This document shows, in pieces, positions 14,299-21,608 of a stretch of 23,378 nt of DNA. Where the stretch lies: NCBI GenBank assembly GCA_963625655.1, contig CAVFTS010000028.1:1-23378 (forward strand), in the 5' to 3' direction. The stretch's first letter is position 1, and each line of letters starts with the position of its first letter. The DNA is from F23-B02 sp963625655 (GTDB taxonomy: Bacteria > Bacillota > Clostridia > Oscillospirales > Oscillospiraceae). A program made the position numbers and the translations under genes. The notes beneath the pieces are model-generated. The model saw only the letters and a program-made list of their open reading frames with translations, did no database searches and was not told where the DNA came from.

Positions 14299-15687
14299 TT
14301 AATACTTTTCGTTGTATGCGGAGAGAACCGCTTTGTAGGTCATGTAGCAGTCAAACTTCGAGACGACCTCAAACGGTGCGTGCATACTCAGAACAGGTAC
14401 GCCTGCGTCTATGGTGTCGATGTTTCGGTTTGCCATGTACTGTGCTATCGTTCCGCCGCCGCCCTGATCGACCTTGCCGAGCTCGCACATCTGCCACACG
14501 ACGGAGTTGTCCGCAAATATGCGGCGCAGGTGCGCAACGACCTCAGCCGATGCGTCGCTCGTGCCGGACTTGCCCCTTGCGCCCGTGAATTTGCAGATGC
14601 CGACACCGTAGTTGAGCTTTGCCTCGTTGCGCTTCTCGGAGACCTCCGGGAAGTTGGGGTCAAAGGCGTTATTCACGTCCGCCGAGATGCAGAAGCTGTT
14701 TTCAAAGCAGCGCCTGAGGCTTGCGCCCTGCTGCTCGCAAAGATCCTCCATGAAGCACTCAAACGCCCGGCTCTGCATACCGCTGACGCCCATGGAGCCG
14801 ATCTCCTCCTTGTCCGCAAGCAGGCAGACGCAGGTCTTGGCGGGGACCTCGTCCATGTCGAACATCGCCTGAAGCTCCGCAAAGGCGCACACCCTGTCGT
14901 CATGTCCGTAGCCGCCGATCATCGAACGGTCAAGGCCGATCTCTCTGACGTCGAAGCCCGGAACTGCGGTAAGCTCTGCGGAAAGGAAGTCCTCCTCGCA
15001 GATGCCGTAGCGGTCGTTCAAAATACTCATTACCGCAAGCTTTACCCTGTCGCTGCCCTCGCCTGCGTAAGGTGTGCTGCCGATGAGGATATTGAGTCCC
15101 TCGCCGGTGATGCCCTCAGCCATGGTCTTTGAGACCTGATCCTTCGCAAGGTGCGGCAGGAGGTCGGTTATGACAAACTGCGGGTCGTCCGCATCACGTC
15201 CGATAACAATATCGACAAGCTCACCGTTTTTGAGCGCCACGACTCCGTGCAGCTCAAGGGGAATGGTAACCCACTGGTACTTCTTGATGCCTCCGTAGTA
15301 GTGGGTCTTGAAATACGCAAGCTCGTCCGTTTCGTAAAGCGGCTTCTGCTTTAGGTCTATGCGGGGCGCATCGACGTGCGCTCCGGCGATGACCGCACCC
15401 TCGCAGAGGCATTTTTCGCCGATCACGGCAAGCATGAGCGCCTTGCCTCGGTTGTTGCGGTAGATCCTGTCGCCGGGCTTGAGCTCGGAGCCGACCTTGT
15501 ACTCCTTAAAGCCCTTTGCTTCGGCAAGCTCTATTGCCAGCTTCACAGCCTCACGCTCGGTGCGTGCGTCGTTAAGATAGCTGATGTAGGCTGCGCTGTA
15601 GTTCTCCATCTTAATACGCTCGTCGGTGCCTATGAGGTCATAGCCGTTCTTCTGCTCGTAAAAAAGCTCCTTTTTGATTTCATCCAT
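14299..15687 (-). CDS. M18 family aminopeptidase
   Basis: Cytosolic dinuclear-zinc aminopeptidase removing N-terminal residues, typically acidic or others depending on subfamily. The 462 residues match M18. Metal and catalytic motifs are visible: AGAHVDAPRIDLK (His104), GGYGHDDRVCAF, LADKEEIGSMG with the catalytic glutamate pair, ISADVNNA, and SMHAPFEVVSKFD with the last histidine ligand. The ATG overlaps the tsaC-coaE stop by 8 nt and lacks a strong ribosome binding site, suggesting coupling. Substrate class (ApeA, ApeB or other) cannot be decided here. Confidence 0.94.
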   Translation of the reverse strand: MDEIKKELFYEQKNGYDLIGTDERIKMENYSAAYISYLNDARTEREAVKLAIELAEAKGFKEYKVGSELKPGDRIYRNNRGKALMLAVIGEKCLCEGAVIAGAHVDAPRIDLKQKPLYETDELAYFKTHYYGGIKKYQWVTIPLELHGVVALKNGELVDIVIGRDADDPQFVITDLLPHLAKDQVSKTMAEGITGEGLNILIGSTPYAGEGSDRVKLAVMSILNDRYGICEEDFLSAELTAVPGFDVREIGLDRSMIGGYGHDDRVCAFAELQAMFDMDEVPAKTCVCLLADKEEIGSMGVSGMQSRAFECFMEDLCEQQGASLRRCFENSFCISADVNNAFDPNFPEVSEKRNEAKLNYGVGICKFTGARGKSGTSDASAEVVAHLRRIFADNSVVWQMCELGKVDQGGGGTIAQYMANRNIDTIDAGVPVLSMHAPFEVVSKFDCYMTYKAVLSAYNEKY

Positions 15688-16888
15688 TATTCATTACTTC
15701 CTTATATAGATTTCCGAATTTCTTAATAAGCTCCGCCTCGGTGCCGTCGTTTTTGATTATATGATCGCAATGCTGTTCAAAATATGCGTTCGGCTGCTGG
15801 GCGTTTATGCGCATCATCGCATACTGTGCGTCGATGCCGTCCCGCTTCATTATGCGGTTCATCCTCACCGCAGTGTCGGCGGTGAGGCCGATGACCGTCT
15901 TGCAGCGGGCGGAAAGTCCGCTCTCTATGAGTGCTATTGCGTCTATCGCCGCAAGCCTCATCCCACGCATTGCGCAGGTGCGCAGGCGCTTATCGACCTC
16001 CGCCTGAATGTGCCGATGCGTGATGGTGTTTAAATCCTCAAGCGCTTCGGCGTTCGAGAAAACGTAGGCTCCGAGGTGCTTTCTGTCAAGCACGCCGTCG
16101 TTCACCGTGCCGGGGAAGCAGCGGTTTATATCGGAAAGCAGCGCCTCATCGTAGCTCAGCATCTCGTGGTAGAGCTCGTCGCAGTCGATGACGTAGGCAC
16201 CGAGCTTTTTAAGCTCGCTCAAAACCGTCGTCTTGCCGCAGCCGGTGCCGCCCGTGATGCCGAAAACCGTCAGCTCATCGGACAGCGCCTGTGCGATGCT
16301 CTCCCCCGAAAGTGCGCCCTTGCGCAGTATTTTGTACGGTGCTGCGCTCATGTCGATTATCGTCGACTCCGTGCCAATGCCGCACTCGCCGCCGTCTATG
16401 ACGGCCGCTATCTTCCCGTCGAAGTAGCCCAGCACGCTCTCGGCGTTTTTGGGACTTTCCCTTCCCGACGGATTTGCCGACGGCGCCGCAAGCGGCAGCC
16501 CCGCCCTCTCTATAAGCTCAAGCGTCAACGGATGATCGGGGCATCGGAGAGATACCGTCTCCCCTCCCGCACGCACGATCTCAGGCACGCTCTGCTTTGC
16601 CTTCAAAACGATGCTCAGAGGTCCCGGCCAGAATCTTTTCGCAAGGCTCAGCGCCTGCGGAGGCACGTCCTCGCAATACTTTTTCATCGCCGAAGGGTCA
16701 TGCACCATGAGCGCCAGCGGCTTTACCGCCGGTCTGCCCTTCACCTCGTATATCTTCTCGACGGCAGCCTCGGACATTCCGTTTCCCGCAAGCCCGTACA
16801 CGGTCTCGGTCGGAACCGCAACAAGCTCTCCGGCTTTTATGAGCTTTGCCGCCGCTTCAATATCATCTTTTATAAGCTGTGTTTTCAT
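15680..16888 (-). CDS. Fused threonylcarbamoyl-AMP synthase (TsaC/YrdC) and dephospho-CoA kinase (CoaE)
   Basis: A single 402-residue frame joins two enzymes. Residues 1-205 are a TsaC/YrdC domain, which makes threonylcarbamoyl-AMP for tRNA t6A37: PTETVYGLAGN, KIYEVKGRPAVKPL and APSANPSG are diagnostic. It lacks the extra C-terminal Sua5 domain. Residues 207-400 are a CoaE domain, the last step of CoA synthesis. It has Walker A GITGGTGCGKTT (210-221), the YVIDCDELYHEML acceptor region, and the RMNRIMKRDG lid. The usual PLLFE-like segment reads IALIES. No linker separates the halves. ATG 16888 has GGTGA 5 nt upstream inside prfA; the ATG at 16900 has none. The prfA stop is one base upstream, and the M18 gene overlaps the end by 8 nt. 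Confidence 0.93.
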   Translation of the reverse strand: MKTQLIKDDIEAAAKLIKAGELVAVPTETVYGLAGNGMSEAAVEKIYEVKGRPAVKPLALMVHDPSAMKKYCEDVPPQALSLAKRFWPGPLSIVLKAKQSVPEIVRAGGETVSLRCPDHPLTLELIERAGLPLAAPSANPSGRESPKNAESVLGYFDGKIAAVIDGGECGIGTESTIIDMSAAPYKILRKGALSGESIAQALSDELTVFGITGGTGCGKTTVLSELKKLGAYVIDCDELYHEMLSYDEALLSDINRCFPGTVNDGVLDRKHLGAYVFSNAEALEDLNTITHRHIQAEVDKRLRTCAMRGMRLAAIDAIALIESGLSARCKTVIGLTADTAVRMNRIMKRDGIDAQYAMMRINAQQPNAYFEQHCDHIIKNDGTEAELIKKFGNLYKEVMNNG

Positions 16889-16889
16889 A

Positions 16890-17957
16890 TCATTCACCAT
16901 GATTTTTGAGCTTTTCCGTCTGCTCCTCGAAGATGAGTACGTCGATTATCGGGTCGAGGTCGCCGTTTATGACGGACGCAATGTTGAAGTTACGCCTGTC
17001 CCCGGTGAGCCTGTGATCCGTCACCCGGCTCTGCGGAAAGTTATATGTGCGCACCTTGTCGCTCCTGTCTCCGGAGCGCACCTGACTGCGGCGCTCCGCA
17101 GCGATCTCCGAGTCACGCCGCTCCCGCTCGGCTTCAAGCAGCTTCGAGCGCAATATGCTCATTGCTCTGTCCTTGTTTTTGTACTGGCTGCGTTCGTCCT
17201 GACATTCAACGACCGTACCCGTCGGTATGTGCGTTATGCGTATCGCACTTTCGGTTCGGTTGACGTGCTGACCCCCGGCGCCGGAGGCACGGAAGGTATC
17301 TATCCGCAGGTCCGACGGATCAAGCTTAAAGTCCAGCTCGTCCGCCTCCGGAAGCACCGCAACGGTTGCCGCCGAGGTGTGTATCCTGCCGCCGGATTCC
17401 GTCTCCGGCACACGTTGCACACGGTGTACTCCCGCCTCAAATCTGAGCCGTGAGTATGCACCGGTTCCCTCCACCATGAAGGCAATCTCCTTAATGCCGC
17501 CGAGCTCGGTCTCGTTTATGTTGACGATCTCCGTTTTCCATCCGCACTTTTCCGCATACATCGAGTACATTCTGAAAAGATCGTGTGCAAACAGAGCGCT
17601 TTCCTCTCCGCCGACGCCGCCGCGGATTTCCATTATGACGTTTTTGTCGGCGTCCGGGTCCTTGGGCAGCAGCATGACGCGAAGCCTTTCCTCAAGCTCG
17701 GACGCCTCGGCTTTTGCGCTTTGATATTCCTCCCGTGCAAGCTCACCGAGGTCGGGGTCGGTCAGGAGCTTTTCCGCCTCCGCCATGCTATCAAGCGCAC
17801 GCTTATAGTCACGGTACGCCGCAACCGTCGGCTCAAGCTCTTTAAGCTCCTTCGCTGCGGCGGTATATGCCGAGGGCAACGCAAAAAGCTCTCCGCTTGC
17901 CATACGGCTCTCGGTTTCGAGGTATCTGTTTTCGATTGTTTTCAGTTTATCCAGCAT
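16890..17957 (-). CDS. prfA: Peptide chain release factor 1
   Basis: RF1 recognises UAA/UAG on the ribosome and triggers peptide release. From ATG 17957 it has 355 residues, normal for the family. The GGQ catalytic motif is in RASGAGGQHVNRTESAIRI at about residue 228. The anticodon-mimic domain carries the RF1-type stop-recognition region before it (RVPETESGGRIHTS), and the C-terminal REEEs-type motif appears as FNIASVINGDLDPII. GGTGAG lies 3-4 nt before this ATG; the in-frame TTG at 17972 is less likely. It heads an operon with tsaC-coaE, the M18 gene and tepA. PrmC, which often sits beside prfA and methylates the GGQ glutamine, is not in this window. Confidence 0.97.
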   Translation of the reverse strand: MLDKLKTIENRYLETESRMASGELFALPSAYTAAAKELKELEPTVAAYRDYKRALDSMAEAEKLLTDPDLGELAREEYQSAKAEASELEERLRVMLLPKDPDADKNVIMEIRGGVGGEESALFAHDLFRMYSMYAEKCGWKTEIVNINETELGGIKEIAFMVEGTGAYSRLRFEAGVHRVQRVPETESGGRIHTSAATVAVLPEADELDFKLDPSDLRIDTFRASGAGGQHVNRTESAIRITHIPTGTVVECQDERSQYKNKDRAMSILRSKLLEAERERRDSEIAAERRSQVRSGDRSDKVRTYNFPQSRVTDHRLTGDRRNFNIASVINGDLDPIIDVLIFEEQTEKLKNHGE

Positions 17958-17997
17958 AGGCTCACCGATCAAATCATTACAATTTACAATTCGTTAT

Positions 17998-18026
17998 ATT
18001 TTAACACAGCTTCAGCCGCTTGTAAA
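17998..18026 (-). promoter_or_regulatory. Sigma-A-like promoter for the prfA operon
   Basis: The minus strand has TTTACA (plus positions 18021-18026), 17 bp, then TAAAAT (17998-18003). The predicted start is about 35 nt upstream of the prfA ATG. Confidence 0.65.
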
Positions 18027-18074
18027 TTGCGTACATAAAAAAAGTAAGCACCCCGCCTCGTCTTTTTTCTGCTT

Positions 18075-18090
18075 GTTACAAGTGTTTACA
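18075..18090 (-). promoter_or_regulatory. WalR-box-like direct repeat upstream of the M23 hydrolase gene
   Basis: The minus strand reads TGTAAA, CACT, TGTAAC: two exact TGTWAH half-sites with a 4-bp spacer. The Bacillus WalR consensus is TGTWAH-N5-TGTWAH, so the spacer is one base short. The site lies about 31-46 bp upstream of the hydrolase -10 box, a position that would suit an activator. On the plus strand the same bases form the adjacent palindromes CTTGTTACAAG (18072-18082) and GTGTTTACAACAC (18082-18094). Confidence 0.4.
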
Positions 18091-18117
18091 ACACGTTAAC
18101 CAAAGACTTGACAGGTG

Positions 18118-18126
18118 TGATATAAT
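18118..18126 (+). promoter_or_regulatory. Extended -10 promoter of the M23 hydrolase gene
   Basis: TGATATAAT is an exact extended -10 element (TGnTATAAT), 25 nt before the ATG. No good -35 box lies 16-18 bp upstream (the candidate is AACCAA), consistent with dependence on an activator or the extended -10. Confidence 0.6.
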
Positions 18127-18151
18127 ATTTCACCGTGAACGGAGGTACATT

Positions 18152-19405
18152 ATGTCAAACACTAAATTTCGATCCGTACTCTCGCTGTTCCTCGCATTGA
18201 TCCTTGCTTTAACGCTTTTTCTTGCGTTCATTCCGGTACAGGCCAACGCCGTTACTCAGTCCGAGATCGACGATCTCAAGGAGCAGCAGAGCAGTCTCAA
18301 GGAACAGCAAAAAGATATTCAGTCAACGATAAATTCTCTGAAGGGTCAGCAGGACAAGCTTATCGAGCTTAAAACTGCACTCGATCAGAAAAACGCCGTC
18401 ACCTTGCAGCAGATACAGATACTTGAGGAGCAGATCGCACTGCATGAGGATCTGATTGCGCAGAAGGCAAAAGAGGTCGAAGAAACTCAGAAGCTTGCGG
18501 ACGAGCAGCTTGTAAAGCTCAAGAGACGTATCCGCAGCATGGAGGAAAACGGCAGATACAGCTACATAGAGGTGCTTTTCGGCGCCAACTCCATTGGTGA
18601 ATTTCTCGGTCTTATCGACGACGTCGGCGATATTATGAAGAGTGACCGTGAGCTTGAGGATTCCTATAAGAATACCGTAACCGACCTCAAGGCGGCAAAG
18701 GCCGAATATGAACAGGCTCAGCTCGAAATGGAGGAGCAGAAGGCGGAACTTACAAAGCTTTCCGTTCAGCTTGAAAGCGACATTGCTGAAGCTACCGCAC
18801 TTATAAGCTCCCTGCAAAGCGACATCAGCTCCAACTCGGCGCTGTTAAGTCAGATCAGCGCTCAGGATGAAGCTCTGCGTGATGAGATAAGCGCAAAGTC
18901 TAAGGAGCTTGCCGAGCAAGCGAAACGTGAGCAGGAGAAAAACAACAATAACGGCGGCGCTAACGGAGGCGGTCAGGTCGTTGGCACCGGCTCGCTTATG
19001 TGGCCCTCATACTGCACGACGATTTCAAGCCGCAAGTACGGCTACTACACCCACCCCGTCACCGGGCAGTACAAGCTCCACGGCGGCATCGACATTTGCG
19101 CTTCAAACGGCACTGCTATACTTGCCGCAGACAGCGGCACCGTCGTTAAGTCAAGTGACGGATGGAACGGCGGCTGGGGTAACTATGTCATGATAAACCA
19201 CGGCAACGGTCTGCAAACGCTGTACGCTCACATGAGCAGTCGTGCGGTATCGACGGGACAGCAGGTTACCAGAGGTCAGACCATCGGCTACGTCGGCTCG
19301 ACCGGCATGTCAACGGGGCCGCACCTGCACTTTGAGGTCTGGCTCAACGGTTCAAGAACAGATCCTCTGAACTATTTTGCAGCCGGAACCTACACTGTAA
19401 GATAG
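18152..19405 (+). CDS. Secreted coiled-coil M23 family murein hydrolase (EnvC/PcsB-like architecture)
   Basis: Predicted zinc metallopeptidase cleaving peptidoglycan cross-links, or an activator of such enzymes. The 417 residues comprise a signal peptide (1 to about 33, LSLFLALILALTLFLAF then QANA as likely cleavage), a long coiled coil at about 35-265 rich in Glu/Lys/Gln/Leu, a Gly/Asn linker (NNNNGGANGGG), and an M23/LytM domain. Zinc ligands are intact: His310 and Asp314 (LHGGIDICASNGT) and His391/His393 (GPHLHFEVW), so it should be an active enzyme rather than a degenerate LytM activator. GGAGG lies 6 nt before the ATG. Coiled-coil hydrolases of this kind are controlled by FtsEX in several bacteria; ftsEX lies 13 kb away. 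It is monocistronic, with its own terminator. Confidence 0.93.
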   Translation: MSNTKFRSVLSLFLALILALTLFLAFIPVQANAVTQSEIDDLKEQQSSLKEQQKDIQSTINSLKGQQDKLIELKTALDQKNAVTLQQIQILEEQIALHEDLIAQKAKEVEETQKLADEQLVKLKRRIRSMEENGRYSYIEVLFGANSIGEFLGLIDDVGDIMKSDRELEDSYKNTVTDLKAAKAEYEQAQLEMEEQKAELTKLSVQLESDIAEATALISSLQSDISSNSALLSQISAQDEALRDEISAKSKELAEQAKREQEKNNNNGGANGGGQVVGTGSLMWPSYCTTISSRKYGYYTHPVTGQYKLHGGIDICASNGTAILAADSGTVVKSSDGWNGGWGNYVMINHGNGLQTLYAHMSSRAVSTGQQVTRGQTIGYVGSTGMSTGPHLHFEVWLNGSRTDPLNYFAAGTYTVR

Positions 19406-19411
19406 GAACAC

Positions 19412-19445
19412 AAAAATGCATCGTTCGTTTGAACGATGCATTTTT
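19412..19445. terminator. Bidirectional intrinsic terminator between the M23 hydrolase and lipase genes
   Basis: A perfect 15-bp stem (AAAAATGCATCGTTC / GAACGATGCATTTTT) closes a GTTT loop, with T-runs on both strands. It terminates the M23 gene on plus and probably the lipase gene on minus. Confidence 0.9.
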
Positions 19446-19449
19446 CAGT

Positions 19450-19469
19450 CTGCCGATATAATTCGGCAG
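19450..19469 (-). repeat. Small hairpin after the lipase gene
   Basis: CTGCCGA and TCGGCAG pair perfectly around a 6-nt AT loop, 21 nt after the lipase stop on the minus strand. There is no T-run, so it probably protects the 3' end or assists the adjacent terminator. Confidence 0.45.
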
Positions 19470-19490
19470 GATTCTTTGAAATGAAATTGT

Positions 19491-21479
19491 TTACAGCAGT
19501 CCGCAGATGACCTTGCACGCCTGCTCGCGTGTGGTATTTGCAAACGGGCGGTAGCTGCCGTCCCCATAGCCGCAGATAATGCCGGCTTCCTGAAGCGCTT
19601 TCACATAGCCGATGGCGTATGCGGAGATGCTGTCTTCATCAGTAAACACAGTCGCCGGGTTCACCTTAGGAAGTTCAATTCCCGCATATTCGCAGTAACG
19701 GCAGATTATCGCCGCCATCTGCTCACGGCTTATGTTCTGAGACGGCTTGAAGGTCTGTGCATCGTAGCCGTTTACTATGCCGTTCTGTGCCGCCCACTCG
19801 ATATAGGGTGCAAACACGCTGCGGTTGCTCACGTCACCGAAGCGGCAGCTTGAGTACATGGAGGTGTCGATACCGTCAAGGCAGCCGAGCATCTTCACAA
19901 ACTGACCTCTCGTCACGTTGCCCTTGGGATCGAAGGTGTCGGAGGTCTTGCCGTTTACTATGCCTTCCTGATACAGCTTATTTATGTAGTCATATGACCA
20001 GCTGTCCTTGGGAACGTCCTTAAACGGGAAGGGCTTTTCGGGTGTCGGATCGGGATCGGGATTTGCGGGCTTTGCGATCGGAGTCGTTGCCGCAATGTTA
20101 TCCATTATCTCCTGATAGAAGGCTCTCGTCTCCTTGGGAGTGGACGAAACTCTCGGATCGAGAAGCCCGCCGCAGAAGCTCAGGTGATCGTAGTCCTTGT
20201 CGCTCCACTGCCAAATGCCCGGCTCAATTGCGTTCTTGTCGTAGGGCTTATTGGCGGCGCCTATGGGATAACGTGCGGAAATGGTGTTTACCATACCGTC
20301 GTTTGCCATCCACGATTTATCGGTGTTGCCCGCCCACTTGCCGTGGATGTCCTTGACCTGCTCGAAGCTGTAATCGTCGTGACCCATGTCAAACGACCAT
20401 GCGGAGAACAGCGGCATGATGTCGGGATCGGGATTGTGGTAGCCGGTAAGAGAATCCTCATAGGTCTTGTCGCCGGCATAGGAGAAGTAGTACACATTGT
20501 CATAAGTATCCCAGCCCTGCTTGAGGTCGTTGGTGCCCATGATCGAGAGGTCGAACAGCGCGTTGTCGTAGCCGTCGAGGAAGCCCTGCTGCTTGAGGAA
20601 GCTGAAATACTCCTCGCTTGACTTCGCCTGACCGGGAGTCTTGGTGATGCCGAAATGCTCAAGCTGGAAGTCGTACAGGATCGTGAGGTCGGTAAGACCG
20701 AAGCTGTTTGCAATGACCGCAACGAGCGACATTATCGCATCTGCGGAGTTCTTGCAGGTGGAAAGGAAGGTCGTCCCGTTCAGAACGCCGGCAAGAGAGG
20801 TTATGGAGTTTATCAGATACTCTCCGTCGTAGTCGCCCCAGAACAGCGGAGAGACGTAATCGTGCCAGTCGCCGCCGTAAAGCGCCGCCTGCTCTTTGCC
20901 CCATGCGATCTCATCGGCGTCGCCCTCGGCAAGAAGCTGAAGGAACATCGTGATGGTCGGGCCGCCGAAGGAGTGACCGACGAGGTTGAGCTTGTTGTCG
21001 TACCAGCCTGTGACCTTGCCGTTTGCGTCATAGACGGGGCCCCAGCCGCTCGTTATCGCAGCGCCGGTGTAGTCACGTCCGTAACGGTCATGCTTTAAGT
21101 CGCTGTCGGCATTTGCAAAGCTCTCCTCGCAAGCCTTAGAATGGGCTGCGCCGTAGTCCGTTTTGGTGCCGGTAAGCTGTGCAAAAAGCTCACAGCAGCG
21201 ATCCCAGCAGCTTGAAAGCGGACCGACGGATGCGTTAACCACATCGTAGCCCTTGCCTCCGAGATAGTCCATCATGTTGCCGGAAGTCATGCCCCAGTAG
21301 CACACAAGATCGCTCACCTTGTCGTTATAACCGAAGCCGAGCAAGCCATGCACAAACACGGTGGTATACTCCGTCCCGTCCTCGGCAGGAGCAGTCTCGT
21401 TCTCGGCGTATGCCGGAACCATAACGAGACTGCCTGCAAGCGCAATGACGAGCAGAATACTGAGTATGCGTTTTTTCAT
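19491..21479 (-). CDS. Secreted family I.5-type lipase anchored by three SLH repeats
   Basis: Predicted extracellular triacylglycerol lipase/esterase. A signal peptide (1 to about 25, SILLVIALAGSLVMVPAYA) precedes an alpha/beta-hydrolase domain (about 38-465) resembling Bacillus/Staphylococcus lipases: FVHGLLGFG oxyanion region, VGPLSSCWDRCCELFAQL, and nucleophile Ser170 in VGHSFGG. Acid Asp394 (ANDGMVNTIS) and His432 (DYDHLSF) complete the triad by family pattern. The zinc-site residues of thermophilic lipases appear kept (Asp93, His113, His130, Asp310). A Pro/Asp linker (NPDPDPTPEK) leads to three SLH domains (about 485-535, 547-598, 611-662), which bind pyruvylated wall polymer. AGGAGG precedes the ATG. 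It is monocistronic, with a good promoter. SLH anchoring of this lipase type is unusual. Confidence 0.92.
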   Translation of the reverse strand: MKKRILSILLVIALAGSLVMVPAYAENETAPAEDGTEYTTVFVHGLLGFGYNDKVSDLVCYWGMTSGNMMDYLGGKGYDVVNASVGPLSSCWDRCCELFAQLTGTKTDYGAAHSKACEESFANADSDLKHDRYGRDYTGAAITSGWGPVYDANGKVTGWYDNKLNLVGHSFGGPTITMFLQLLAEGDADEIAWGKEQAALYGGDWHDYVSPLFWGDYDGEYLINSITSLAGVLNGTTFLSTCKNSADAIMSLVAVIANSFGLTDLTILYDFQLEHFGITKTPGQAKSSEEYFSFLKQQGFLDGYDNALFDLSIMGTNDLKQGWDTYDNVYYFSYAGDKTYEDSLTGYHNPDPDIMPLFSAWSFDMGHDDYSFEQVKDIHGKWAGNTDKSWMANDGMVNTISARYPIGAANKPYDKNAIEPGIWQWSDKDYDHLSFCGGLLDPRVSSTPKETRAFYQEIMDNIAATTPIAKPANPDPDPTPEKPFPFKDVPKDSWSYDYINKLYQEGIVNGKTSDTFDPKGNVTRGQFVKMLGCLDGIDTSMYSSCRFGDVSNRSVFAPYIEWAAQNGIVNGYDAQTFKPSQNISREQMAAIICRYCEYAGIELPKVNPATVFTDEDSISAYAIGYVKALQEAGIICGYGDGSYRPFANTTREQACKVICGLL

Positions 21480-21523
21480 TTTCTCCCTCCTGTAATTTAT
21501 TCCTGTATTCTTGTTGCTTTACA

Positions 21524-21552
21524 ATTATATTACCGTTTTCTTTTTCAGTCAA
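21524..21552 (-). promoter_or_regulatory. Sigma-A promoter of the SLH-lipase gene
   Basis: The minus strand has TTGACT (plus 21547-21552), 17 bp, then an exact TATAAT (21524-21529), about 45 nt before the ATG. An A-rich spacer is present. This is the best-matching promoter in the window. Confidence 0.8.
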
Positions 21553-21608
21553 CGTCAAATCGTACATTTTAAGCAAAGTGTATAGATGAATTTCAAAGTC
21601 TAGCCTGC

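Noticed and set aside
14380..15132. A 250-codon plus-strand frame
   Set aside because: Antisense to the M18 aminopeptidase whose metal ligands are all present; treated as a shadow.
16611..17453. A 280-codon plus-strand frame
   Set aside because: Antisense to the tsaC domain and prfA, spanning their junction; no independent support.
18109..18114. TTGACA as the -35 box of the M23 promoter
   Set aside because: It is an exact consensus hexamer but only 6 bp before TATAAT, far too close, and nothing resembling a -10 box lies 17 bp after it.
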